From NCBI GenBank assembly GCA_964017125.1, contig OZ024909.1:54569085-54633084 (forward strand): a DNA stretch of 64,000 nucleotides, in the 5' to 3' direction. Within the stretch, counting starts at the first letter, position 1; each line of letters opens with the position of its first letter. A program made the position numbers and the translations under genes. Origin of the DNA: Flabesymbios commensalis. Taxonomy: Eukaryota > Annelida > Polychaeta > Terebellida > Flabelligeridae. The notes beneath the pieces were generated by a model. It saw only the letters and a program-made list of their open reading frames with translations, had not been told where the DNA came from and made no database searches. Below are positions 11,225 through 23,900 of the stretch, one piece after another.

Positions 11225-12195
11225 TATGAGTTAAGTACTGAACAGCTTGAAATCAAATACAAAATATTTGTTTTTGAATGTGCGATGGAAGACTGGAAGA
11301 TTGAATTTTAAAAAGACTCATCGCGGGCTCATCGTAAAAATCGTGTGATCTATACGACATAAGTATAAGGGATCTGAAAATGGTATCGACATAATAATCA
11401 CATCCATCACTGATAAAATCACCATTTCAATCAAAACTGATACATTTCTAAGAAGCGCATGCAATATTACTATTTGAAAACGATAATAATAAAAAAGGGT
11501 GGTAGCCAACCGTCTTCAAATACATGTATCAACTAAACATCTATTCCAAGCCATCACAATAAATAAACAGGACTCATAATTAAATACCACAGAATCAGCG
11601 TTAATGCAATCTCATAATGACGTCAGCATCTTTATGCATTATGATCAATATCGAGATCACAGCTCCAGCGACACTGCTTACGTTTGGCTACTTTCTGCAC
11701 CATTGATCACACGTACTTTCAGATCGGTATGACATAGTCGGTCTCTCTCGAATTTGGTTCTCATCTCATTCAATATCAAATTATTTCTCGAGACCATGGT
11801 CAGAGAAATGTCCATAACTTTTTAATCACTGTGCGACCTCTGAGCTACGCATGCGGGCATGGAACTGAAATGTTACTGATTCCAAAAAATATTATCGACT
11901 TATATTTACATATGGAGTACTACATGGCTCCGCATTGGGAACTCTGCTTTTTCCCAATACACTACGACAGATACAGACCACCATAATACATTTTAGATTG
12001 ATGATTATAATCAGTTCCATACGCTAATGGACCTCTGAAGAAAAAATCCAAGCTAAGGCCTAATCTTCTCAAGACACAATATTTTCGCATTTGGTCTGAA
12101 ACTCCAACAGGAAAAAATATTTCCTAATTATTTTCCCAACTTCTTTCCTAATTTATTTTCTAATTTCCTAATTATCTATGCCCAATTCTTGTCAA

Positions 12196-12370
12196 GACAC
12201 AAATCCATTGGCATCAACCCAAAACCTTGATGTGGTACTTGACGGTAGTCTGAGTTTTCGAAAACACATCTGGTAGACATTCAAGTCGTGCATTTGAACA
12301 AGTCTTAGATAGGGTATATTGCATGTGTAGAGAGGTAAGCGTAGATTGTAGTGACAATGGGCAGTAGCAA
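12196..12370 (+). mobile_element. LINE ORF2 relic
   Basis: One frame reads NLDVVLDGSLSFRKHI, the usual post-RT sequence of CR1/jockey-group LINEs (LG-x2-x-D-x2-L-x-F-x2-H-I). Stops interrupt the frame on both sides. Only a short relic can be supported. Confidence 0.4.
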
Positions 12371-12586
12371 ATTTTATTATTGTAATTACCTCTTTCTTTC
12401 CCACAAAATGACATATCCATGTTACATCTTCAGGACTGCCTAGCTAGAGGGGTAGCCGAGGTCTCACGTCACAATCGTTCTGCTCTTATGTATTACTAAG
12501 ACAATTTCTTTCTACCAATGGATTGAATGTGATGATCAGGAGCACAATAATATCCCTGGCCTTCAAATTCAATCCATTGTATCATT

Positions 12587-12994
12587 AACCCTTGAAGCGT
12601 TGACATGTTTTTGTACAAACCACGGAAAACAAAGGGTTTTTTTCAATTTGAAATCACCATAAAAGTCTTAGTTAGCCCTTTCCGATTGATGTGAATACCT
12701 ATGTTATGGGTCTACGGCTATTAGAAATATGTTTTACTCTTACAGTGCGGGGATAGACTTTAGACGTCAGCATCATTCTACATACCTGAAAACAGACCTA
12801 ATTTTCCTACAACCTAGGGTTTTGGAATGGAAATTTCCATGAAACTGGTTTATAATTACATGGCAATTTTCTTAAATATGTCACCCACATCAAATCATCT
12901 TCATCCACTACAAAAAGTCGAGAATTGCGACAGCAATTCGCGCCTTGTAGTTGATGTAGATGACATTGGTAAACACAGGCTTGAAAGGATTAAA
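12587..12994. mobile_element. Chimeric TTAA-bounded MITE: family C left part joined to family D right part
   Basis: The left 180 bp (TTAACCCTTGAAGCGTTG... to ACTTTAGACGTCAG) is family C in its usual order. From the CATCATTCTACAT at about 12768 onward the sequence is family D interior, through its hairpin at 12900-12965 and its normal right end (GGCTTGAAAGGATTAA). The join falls at a short shared sequence (AGCATCA). An open frame at 12827-13090 merely reads through the repeat. Confidence 0.65.
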
Positions 12995-13526
12995 ACTGCT
13001 GTTATCATTGCTGCTGTATTTCATCATAAGGCCGATTTCATATCTACGATTTCATCAATTAAAACATCACAATTTACTCCGTCCTCCTGAATTGTAATAT
13101 TTATCCTCGACTGTCTGTATTATGATTATTATATCTATGACCTCTGGTACGAGCTCCACTGTGATAATACAATCGTTGTAAACATTATTATTATTGTGAT
13201 ATGGTGGAAAATACAATATTGATCTTTAGGCATTCTATGAAAACCTGTTTTTTACGACCTCTTGAATAAACATTTTTCTGTTCGAACCAAATGATCCTAA
13301 GCAGTCACTTAGGACACTTTATGTCATCTTAAATGAAACATTTATGGGCCTAATTATGCAATCGAAATATATAATAATGTTTATTTTAAGCGTTCCAAAG
13401 AAAATTTATAATAAAACACACGCAAACAAAACATAACAAGCAAAGAGCTTTATATGCCCATCCAGCTAATTAAAGTTTTGATGTCTGTATTATTATATAA
13501 CTAGAACAAAGGAGATCAGGTACTGT

Positions 13527-13756
13527 TTAACCCTTTAAGTCCTCGCGATGCAATAAAGCATCAATTTACATCCATGAAATTATATTTAATCTTCCTACAA
13601 CTAGGGGTTTTAGAATGAAAATTTCCATGAAACTGGTTTATCAATACATGGCAATTTTCATTATTTTTTCACCCACTTCTAATCATCTTCATCCACTACA
13701 AGTCGGCTTGTAGTGGAAGAAGATGCCAATGGTAAATTCAGGCTTGAAAGGGTTAA
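13527..13756. mobile_element. TTAA-bounded palindromic MITE, family D
   Basis: Starts TTAACCCTTTAAGTCC and ends GGCTTGAAAGGGTTAA. Internal features are GATGCAATAAAGCATC, CCTACAACTAGGGGTTTT and a shortened hairpin ATCTTCATCCACTACAAG / CTTGTAGTGGAAGAAGAT. TTAA occurs at both ends. Confidence 0.7.
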
Positions 13757-14122
13757 CCCATGGATTAGCGTACTGTGTACCAAAGTTCACACGTGATGAT
13801 CAGTACAGACAGCTCATTACGGATAGGTCCTTTTACTTATAATCAGGTGAACCATTGATTCACATTGTTCCTGTCGTAGGACATTTGCTTAATATTTGTA
13901 TCTGCTTATTATATCGGACTAAATCATGTCAGAGGCGACAAATAAGGACTGGCCGTGGGGGTGAGCTCTCGCTATAATCCGTATAATCCGTATATAGCAT
14001 ATGTCTACTTACCTGATATTTTTTAAATGTAGGTCTACAATTATTGTATGTATGTATTATCTTTAGAGCAATATAACATAGATAGGCCTATATCTAATTG
14101 CGTGCATTTAGGAGATGACCAT

Positions 14123-14237
14123 GGGCCCGTATCTAATTATTGTACAGGTTGCGATATGTCGTAGGCTTCCGATTGGTCGAGATGTTTATCTCGACCAATC
14201 CGAAGCCTGTGATATATCATAACTTGTACAGAGCCCA
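14123..14237. mobile_element. Palindromic MITE, family A (diverged copy)
   Basis: GGGCCCGT start and the arms GATTGGTCGAGAT / ATCTCGACCAATC with the TCGTAGGCTTC flank are conserved; the outer part carries several changes. The stretches 12995-13526 and 13757-14122 around it hold no recognisable gene. Confidence 0.65.
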
Positions 14238-14245
14238 GATCACGA

Positions 14246-14310
14246 CGAGCAGCAGTAACTTCTCACGTTGAAAGTAAGCAGTAACTGTTGTTCGCCTTGA
14301 GAAATAATAA
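14246..14310. repeat. Palindromic element, family B (worn copy)
   Basis: CAGCAGTAACTTCTCAC / GTAAGCAGTAACTGTTG arms with the outer sequence partly lost. Confidence 0.5.
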
Positions 14311-14663
14311 ACATGATAAATTAAACATTTTGTGTTATTTCGATATGGCAGGCAGCATTTCGCACACAATAACACAACATAAGTATATTATTTAAGGTAG
14401 AAATACAACACCACACGGTTTTATTGTGCAGGAGGTTTAACTATTGGCGCTTGACCGGTCAAGACCGCATACTTAAACTTTTTAACTGCAACATATTATA
14501 TTCCACTTGTACTTTTTAATTACCCTAACTTTCAAGTTATGCCCATCAGCAAAACATTATTATTTACCACGTATATTATTTTATGCAAAATAAAAAAACA
14601 TCCTTTTGAAACTGGAAATTGTTTCAACATGACTGATAAATATTGAAGAACATAATCTAGCAT

Positions 14664-14739
14664 ATAAAAGGTAAGCAGCAGTAACTGCTTACTTGAAAAG
14701 TAAGCAGTTACTTCTGTTTGTCTTTGCGCGGCAGTCTAG
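14664..14739. repeat. Palindromic element, family B, abutting gamma-lyase exon 1
   Basis: Arms GTAACTGCTTACTT / AAGTAAGCAGTTACTTC, ending TTTGCGCGGCAGTCT. Its right end lies within about 20 bp of the first recognisable coding sequence of the gamma-lyase gene, and the GCGGCAG at 14728-14734 could itself serve as a 3' splice site. Confidence 0.6.
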
Positions 14740-14759
14740 ATGTATCTTCTACATACAGG

Positions 14760-14975
14760 GACCTGATAAAGCCTGCGGAGAGCTGTCTGTCTGGAGAGGG
14801 GGCGGCTGCAGGATTCAGCCTTCAGGATCTGCAGATTGATACGGTGGCCAGCTCCAGTAAGCTGACCCCCAGCGATGGACACAGCTCCACCTGCCAGCCT
14901 CTGGTCACCCCCATCTACATGTCCTCCACGTACGCCGTGGATAATCTGGATGACTTCCAGGAACTCATGAAACAG
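14760..14975 (+). CDS. Gamma-lyase exon 1 (first recognisable)
   Basis: Encodes the N-terminal arm with [14 protein letters not shown] and [17 protein letters not shown], the usual start of the family fold. The donor is CAG/GTAATA, phase 0. The 5' edge is uncertain: ACAG at 14758 or GCAG at 14734 could be the acceptor, and the frame is open back to about 14718 through the family B palindrome. Confidence 0.75.
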
Positions 14976-17900
14976 GTAATATTCCTTTTCAGCGCGGGGA
15001 ACGATTTTAGACGTCAAATGAAGGGAAAAAACTAACTGAATTTTTTTTAATGATTTGTATGTATGTATGTATGTATTTATTAACCTCCACTTTGGAGAGC
15101 ATGCATGCAAAGATACAGGTACAAAGGTTTAAAGTTTAACATTTAACACACTCAGAATGAGAAATTTAAAAATTAACATCAAGTATTATACAATACAAGT
15201 CATATTTACAGTGAAATTTAATACATACTATTGAGAATAATACTATATCTCCTATTGAATAATTATTTTGATATGATGAGAAAAACAAACGTTTAATTTT
15301 TTTTAAATATAGTCACTGCTAATTGCCTAAATTCATATAAAAAATAAAATTTACAATCTCTTCATATATATCTCTCCATTCACTCACATATTCACAGTTC
15401 AATCCACTCGGAATAAAAACCAGCTTTTCACTTGTATTCATACATTCGATTGACGATATCAAAGCTGCAGGCATAGATTCGATGACACGTGTCTAGCGCT
15501 TGACACGCTCATTGACAAGTGCTGGACATTCAAACAGTACGTGCTCATGACATAGTCGACTGTACATTGAACAGAGCTGACACAACTTACTGGATTTAGT
15601 ATACATAATATAATAGTTCACGGAGCTAACAACGAATCTAGCAGTAGATTTACACTTTCTGATTGACTGAGGCCGGTCTCTACACAAACGCCACATCCAA
15701 CTCATTGCAACATTATCTACACTTTTTACAAACATTGACAAACTTTTAAATAGTATACACTGCATATACCAGTTTTTTTCTGTATTGTGACCATATTACA
15801 TTCTCTACTATTTTTTTCCATGTCTCACGACTAATATGGTTTGGGTTTAAAATTAACAAACTTAGAGCTTTGTCCTGTATATTATATTTGTGACACGTTT
15901 TAACAATCGTAGACAAGAGCCCTGTTTTTTTACGCTTTGAGTAAGGCATATGGAATGTTTCTATTAGAAGGTTAGATAGATTTTTTTTTAATAAATTAGG
16001 AATTCGTAACAATGTCCAAAGGTAGATTAGTCTATACATATCTATAGTAGCTTGTACACTGAGCCATCCCATTAGGGCTGTAGCTGCTGGACCAGCGCAT
16101 TGCTGCGGCAACCCCTGCAGTCTACGAGCCGCATCCTAGTGTGACCGCTCCATCAACTCAACATTATCATCACTTATAGGCCATACTTGACACCCGTACA
16201 ATAACCGCGGCATTGCTACAGACAGATACACCTTTGATGCACTCATAGGGTTTATTCCACCATTACGGGCGCAGATACCTTGGATAATATATTATATTTT
16301 CTTATGAATTTGAATTCTTGCATCTGTTGCAATTTTTTCAGCGTGTTTTGTACTGCACAGAGGGACCCCGGGATGATTAGCACCTTCTACATTATATATT
16401 ACATGATTATTATTTACTAATTGACCACCTTGCCCGCCGTATATAATGAGCTGTATCTTACTCGGGCCAAATTCATATCTCCACTTTCTGCTATGGTTTA
16501 CACACACGTCAGTTAAGTGTTGTAATGTATATAATGACGTAGACATTACAGAGATATCGTCAGCAAAACCTACACCACTAATCTTAAGATTTCCTATTTT
16601 AACTGCACACGGGATATCTCTGAGTTCTTCTAGCAAGTCACTGTTATAAACACAATATAAAAACATAGAAAAAATATATCCTTGGTGAATACCTTGTTTG
16701 GGAATAAACCACTCAGAAAATAGACCACAGACTCTAACAGTGCATTGGAAGCCATTGTAACTGTCACTTATAATTCTCAAAATTATCTACTCCTAATTTG
16801 ATAAGTTTATACAGCATCCCATTGATCCACACAGAGTCAAAAGCTTTCTTTACATCTAACAATGCAACATACACACAGGTGTTGGCATAAACGGCTTCTT
16901 GTAACATTAGCGCAGTGTTGAGACTTGAGCAATTATTCTGCGCGACACCCTGTGTCTCACATAGCATTCGTTTGAACCATTGCTCGTGACGTTTGAATAA
17001 TATAGAATCATAGACTTTGCTTATCACACTCATTAATGTAATACCTCTATTATTTGTAGGCTCACTCGGATCCTTTCCACTTTTGGGGATAGGGACGATT
17101 ACTCCCTTTTTAAGTTGTTTTAGGCGATAAGTTTGATAATGCATACTTGTAAATAGACGACTGATGAGGTACATTAATGAGGGCCCACCATATTTTAAAT
17201 TTCCAACATATATTTTATCATACCCATAAGCTGTATCACACTTCAGTTTACTACAAATATGAATAACGCCTTTGGCAGAAATGAGTACACTTGCGTTAAG
17301 GACTTGACTACAAGGCGCACAAGCTTTTTTTTACTGTGCTGTTAACTACATTGTACTTCAAAAAGCAGTAGCAATACTAGGTGTGTAGATATCATTGAAG
17401 TGATTTTTCTAACATTTTACAATCTCTGTGGGATCAGACACATATTCGCCATTGTCTTTTTTTAGTGGGTTACAACTTATACTTCTAGGTTTTATTCGTT
17501 TATTAATCAAATGCCAAAATAGTTTACTGTCTATATATTTTTTGTTCTATTTTTTCTATATATTTGCACTCGTATATAAACTGAGCATGTCTCTGTGCTT
17601 TACGTAGTACACGCTTACTTTCTTTATAATTTAACCATGTTATTTGATTTAAATTGAAAAAACCTTTGGTCTCCATAAAGCAATATGTCAGCGTTGTAAA
17701 GGTCTCCATAAAGCAATATGTTAGCGTTATAAAGGTTAATGTTTTATCGTAAATTGTGAAACTCCACACACAAAAAAAATGTAATGTCTAAATTTGTAAA
17801 AAGTATTTTTTTTCTATGTGGATTTGACAGCTGTCCTTCTCCTGTTTCATAAACTGATTTTTTTATATCTTTATTGTATACTTTTAATTTTATGAAATTT

Positions 17901-20900
17901 TAATCTTTAAATTTTAGTTATGTAATCATTAAATTATTCTCCATATGCATAAACATTATGCCTTATGTGGCTCTCAAGTAATCAAGGCGTTATTCTAATA
18001 AATCATTGTTTATAATAACATAAGTCACATTGTTCAATTATAAATACTAATTTGGAAACAATATGCAATGCTAAGATAAATATGTGTTTATAGTAACTAA
18101 AGTAGAAGGTTGATTTTTTTTATTTCTAAACTTAAAGAATAATTTAACCCCCGACAACCACCGCAGATTCGCCACTCGGGGTGAAGAAAATGATGATATC
18201 GGCCAACCATGTGTGCTTTTTAACATTTCATATTCTTTATTCTGCCAAGCAAGATATTGATTAAGTTAAAACTGTCCGAATGGTAATTAATACAATAATA
18301 ATTTATTAGTAAATTACAATGGTATGAACAGAAACGACGCGCACAATAATTTTACCACGAAAAACCTTGCTTTGAACCCTTTCACCCTCAAAATCTGATT
18401 TCGTAAACTGAATGCCACAGCATTCAGTTTACGAAATCAGATTTTAAGGGTGAAAGGGTTCAAAGCAAAGTTTTTCGTGGGCTTCTATGGTGAAAGGAGA
18501 ACAGCTAGATTGCTTTTAAATGCTAGCTTGTCGGTGTTTAGTGAGAGTCAGAAGACATCAAATAAAGGCAATACGGTACTTCTATTAATGTGAAGATGAA
18601 CTGCCCCACGCTTTCTGTGTACAATGCATTGTCACTGCAGGGTGGTTACGTATATTCTCGCCTTGGAAACCCTACCTGTCAAGCGGCGGAGGTGGTGATC
18701 AACGACTTGGAGGGAGGAGCTGGATCTCTCACCTTCAGCAGTGGTATGTCTGCCATTTCCACAGCCCTCACATGTCTGCTGAAGACTGGAGATCATATGG
18801 TACGTAACAGGCATTATTGCATAAACCCAGGTGTGTTCGATTAAAATTTCGCTGCATGACATCACATCAAAAATAACGCTGTCGGCCTTTTAATACCAAT
18901 ATATATTATCATTTATTGGTGAAAAACGATAACAAATGATCGTCTGAGAATTATCAAACGATGTGGTAGAGAGATGTGCAGACTAGTAGCGACATTTAGT
19001 CGCGCCTAGACCTGGGGTAGATAATCTAAATTTCTTTTAAAATAATCTAATTTAGTGAGCTCCCTGTGGTTGTTTGGGAGTGAATTCCAAATATTTTGTG
19101 TTTCCTGGGTATGTTTTTGTTTACACGTGCTTTGCTTACTCATTGGCTTCCGGTAACAGGCGTGATACTTTCTAACTGGCGCATAACATGCTTGTGATTT
19201 GATTCTGTGGTAACAACACTTTCTAAATACCACTATAAATTCAATCATCTCAATGTGCTTATGTTGATTATATCTGACTGTAATCGGCGCGGTGTTTTCT
19301 TGCTGTACATATAGCATGCTGCTAGTACAAAGTTGACTACCCCTTTAATCCTTGCAGTGCAGGGATAGACTTTAGTCGTCAGAATCTGACGTCTGTACAC
19401 GTCAGATTCTGACGTCTAAAGTCGATCCCCGCACTGTAAGAATGAAAATATTTATATTGGTCGTAGACCCACAACATAGGTTATCAAATGAAACAGAAAG
19501 AGCTAACGAAGACAGTTATCTGTATATTACGTGGCAGTACGCACTATTGTGCTATCGCGCCACGGGAGTGATTATTTCAAATTGAAAATTTGAAAATCCC
19601 TTTGGTCTCCAAGGTTTTATTAAAAAAAAATCAGCGCTTTAAGGGTTATTATGTTTGACCCTAAAATCAAATGAATAAAAAAATATTTTGTAGCTAAGTG
19701 CAGCACATCACGGGTTAAATACTTTCTTTTTCAGATCATAACAAATACAGTTTACAGTGGTACTCACAAATATGTGACCAATTTTTTATCTAAGTTCGGA
19801 ATAGAAGTAACCTGGGTGGATGTCATGGACGGAGTGGAAGGCTACAAGAAGAATATAAGACCCAACACCAAGGTATGCAATATTTTCAGCCCAGTGTCAA
19901 CTGTCAACACGTCGTTATTTTTTTTATTTTTTATCTTTGGATATAAAAAGCAAAGTACGTCAATTACCAGCTTCAGAGACACTTTGATTTAACATGGATG
20001 CAAATTTAGGTATACAATACTCTAAGTTGTCAAAAAAAATCTGTAAATAGTTATTTCACAATATTGACTCTTGACCAGTCCTAAATTCTGATTTTGTACA
20101 TGTATGTTAATCATTTAAAATGTTAGAATCGCATAGAATCTTCCCATTCCATTTTTTGGGATTTCAATCACGGCGGTATATCACAACAAGCGTGTAGGAA
20201 AAATATGTCGATTTAAAGTACTACAGTGACAGTATAACAAATGATAAGCCTAGATGATGCATGGATACTGCATTTTCTGCTTAAAGGTTTCTTATTAGAG
20301 ATAATGCTATCTGCGATGCAGCTCATAATTGTTATGAAAACAAAGCCAACTAGGAAAACAAAATAATTTTGTCGTATATTGCATTGTATTTTTCTCCAAT
20401 TTTTTCTAACAAATGAAATTCGAATCCCAGCAATACGAGACGTTGACCCACTGTTGTTTTAATGTTGGGCCAGCGTCGCAGACAGTGGCCCAACATTAAA
20501 ACAACATTGGCTCGATGTATCGTGCTGATTGGTTTGCCAACAGGTGTTGTATGCAGAGACGCCCGTGAACCCACTGATAGGTGTGATAGACATGGAAGGC
20601 CTGGTGAACCTAGCCAGATCTAGAGATGGCCTTGTCACCATGGTGGACTCCACATACGCCAGTCCCTGTGTTCAGCAGCCTATTAAATTTGGAGTGGATG
20701 TGGTCATGCACAGCGCGTGAGTGGATATAATATGGACTCTGTATCTAAGGCCCCGTTCGATTCGTACCGATCTTAAACCGTTTTACAAATTCAGAGTGTT
20801 TTTTTTCGCCAGATCAGTTCAAACTAGAACCAGTTTTGACCATAGACATCTAGAGGTCTATGGTTTTGACCAAACCATCAAACCTGCCTGCATGAAGGTT

Positions 20901-23900
20901 TGGTCGTTGGATCTTGAACCGGTTTGCCAAGCCATGCGTTTCTTTGGCTCAAACTGTTTTTAGACTGGCTGTAAATTTGGATCTGGAATCGGATTGGCAG
21001 ACCAGATGGTATCTTTGGCTCAAACTAGTTCTAGATTGGCAGCAACTGTGCTGCTATCAATTCACGGCGTTCGTTTCAGTAATACTTGTAAACCGAAGCT
21101 AAATGGATCACAAAACCATTTTTAGTGCGGATCAAACAGGGCCTAAGCCTACCTTCAAACTTGTACCTGCTGGTGACACCTAGCCCAGCAAACACGAGAC
21201 GTTGACACAATGTTGATTCAACGTTAAGCCAACCTCGAAGACGGTGGGCTAACGTTGAATCAACATTATGTCAACGTCTTGTGTTTGGTAGGAGCTATCA
21301 CGCGCACAAAATATATCACCTACATTCTAGTGACGCAGACTTTTATTGCATCGCTTTCATAATAATAGCATAAAATTCATTCGATCCACAAGTGTGAGCC
21401 GATTTATTTAGATAAGTTATATTCTATCTACAAAACTACAGTTATCTAAACTCCGTAATTAAAGTAATCATATTGCTATCAGATCGTTTTTTATTTCAAT
21501 CTATTACTCACAAGTTTTTACGTTTCAGAGTTCCGCTTCGACCGCAATTGTTTTACCCTTTAAAACGCTCAATTAAATTTAACAAAAATACCCACTCGAA
21601 GGTGTGTGTCGCGACATTTAACCTTATAATTGCTAAGCACGACTCTAATCGTTTTTAATTTGTTTTATTAGCAGTTATTGGGAATGAAATGACTGCTTAA
21701 ACATCAAATTAAACAAATAGTATTATTCTCACTCACCCTATTTTCCGCGACCCACAACTTCGAGTGGGTAAAAGTGGACAAAACTGTGCAAGTTGACGCT
21801 CTGACATTTAGCACTCAATCCCATGCAGTTCTAAGTACCTGGGTGGCCACACGGACATAGTGGCCGGCACACTGACCATGCGGACACCAGAGCTGTGGAG
21901 ATCCATGCTGACTGCCAGGACTAATATAGGAACAGTTATGGCAAGTATTCACATCCTCATCAACCCAGTACTGTGTGACTGTTGGGGCGGCGTCTGCAAC
22001 GCTGGCCCAACAGTCACACAGTACTGGGGCAACGTCTTGTTTTCTCACGGTTTTATCTACGGCACTGACGCTATTTGTGCTCATGTTTTGAAGCGTTTGA
22101 ATGTTGCAGGGGTAATTTGTTTTAAAATGGTCCAGGCGTTGTATATTGTGAAAGACTATTGCGGGACGCGTAGGTTTCTACTTTAGTAAGTTAGAAGGAG
22201 GCGAATGCATAGGCCTAATTTTTTAAAGTGCTCAAAATCATAATTCAGTTGCATTTACATCACTTCTGTTGACATAGAACTGATGCTTTCTTCATTTGAA
22301 AATGGTGATTGCTTCAGCAATTTCACTCCCTAATAGTTTAAAAATGCCAACAAACATGCATTTAATAATCAAATGTTTTGTTATTTTATAGCTGTATATT
22401 GGCCCTACTTTACGTTATTATACTGAATACTATTTTTACAGTCACCACATGACGCCTCCTTGTTGTCCCGCGGTATGAAGACCCTTTCATTACGGATGGA
22501 CCGTCACTGCAGTAATGCTCAATGTTTGGCAGAGTTTCTGGAGGATCACCCCCGGGTGGAGAGTGTCTACTACCCGGGTCTGCCGTCACATCCGGCACAC
22601 GAAATAGCCAAGAAACAAATGAAAGGCTTCAGCGGAATGATCGCATTTGATATCAAAGGCGGCATGGAGCCTGCAAAGCAGTTCTGCAAGGTGAAATGTA
22701 TTATTATATCGAGTTTTGACCAGAGTAAACGTATTATAGCTATTTATATAAGATAATTTACAGACTTATTAATATAAAAAAGATACTAGCTTGTCATTAA
22801 GAAAAATCTGGAAATTGCGTCGTCGGCCACATAAACATACCGTACTCAAATATTCTAATTTTCAGAGTGCATTTAAATAACTTGCTGGACACAAAAATAA
22901 AAATAGATTATTATTTGTGACAACGTAGGCCTATAATAAATTATGATAAATTCACAATGAGTGTTCCACAATTTGATGAAAAATATGTAGGAGGCGAAAA
23001 AATTATTTGTCTTATACTTTCATTCATACTAATCCAATTGACTTAATAAAGTCTCCATCTAATGGGTAATAACTATTCAGGAGAAACATTAGGGCTACAG
23101 GCATGTATTTTCTTGCACCATATGTTGAATGAAAACATACATGCATGATTAATATGCAGTACAATACAAATAATACAACATCCCGGCAAACACGAGGCAT
23201 TCCGCCAATGCTGAAACAGCATTGGATAATCAGATAATACCTAGTGTTTGCTGTGTAGCTACCCAGCAAACACGGGACGTATAGCCAATGCTGGCTTGAT
23301 GTTGGTCCACCGTCTACGACGCCGGCCCAACATCAAGCCAGCATTGGCTCAACGTCTCGTGTTTGTGGGGTACATTCTCACGCTGTGTTGACAGAGTTTG
23401 AAGTTGATCCCGTTGGCGGTATCTCTGGGAGGGACGGAGAGCCTGATCTCCCACCCGGCCATGATGACTCACGGTGCCTGGGTGATATCCCCCGAGAACA
23501 GACGTAAGGCAGGCATCACTGACGGATACATACGATTCAGGTATCAAGTTGTATTATGTTGTCCAGCATATAGAGTATTAAGAATAAAATATGTAGAGAA
23601 TATGTTATTCATGGTTCCAAGATTCATATAGAAGGTGGTTAAATTTATTCAAAATGAGTAAAATTTAACCACTTTCTATATAAAAATAGTATTATCAATC
23701 TCCTATTACTGTATGTATACATTTACAAAATTATTCACAATAGAAAATAAAATTGTATCAAGCTTATGTATAATATGATTTCAAAAAAAGAAACGAAATT
23801 GTTTATAGTAATGACTGAAACATTCCAAACCACTGTTTACTGTATTGTTTTATTTGTGTTTTAAAATATGCCTGACAGGCGATGTATTTGCCTTTGGTTA

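Noticed and set aside
14736-15110. 124-aa minus-strand frame over gamma-lyase exon 1
   Set aside because: The plus strand here encodes the conserved N-terminus of the PLP enzyme; the minus frame has no family features.
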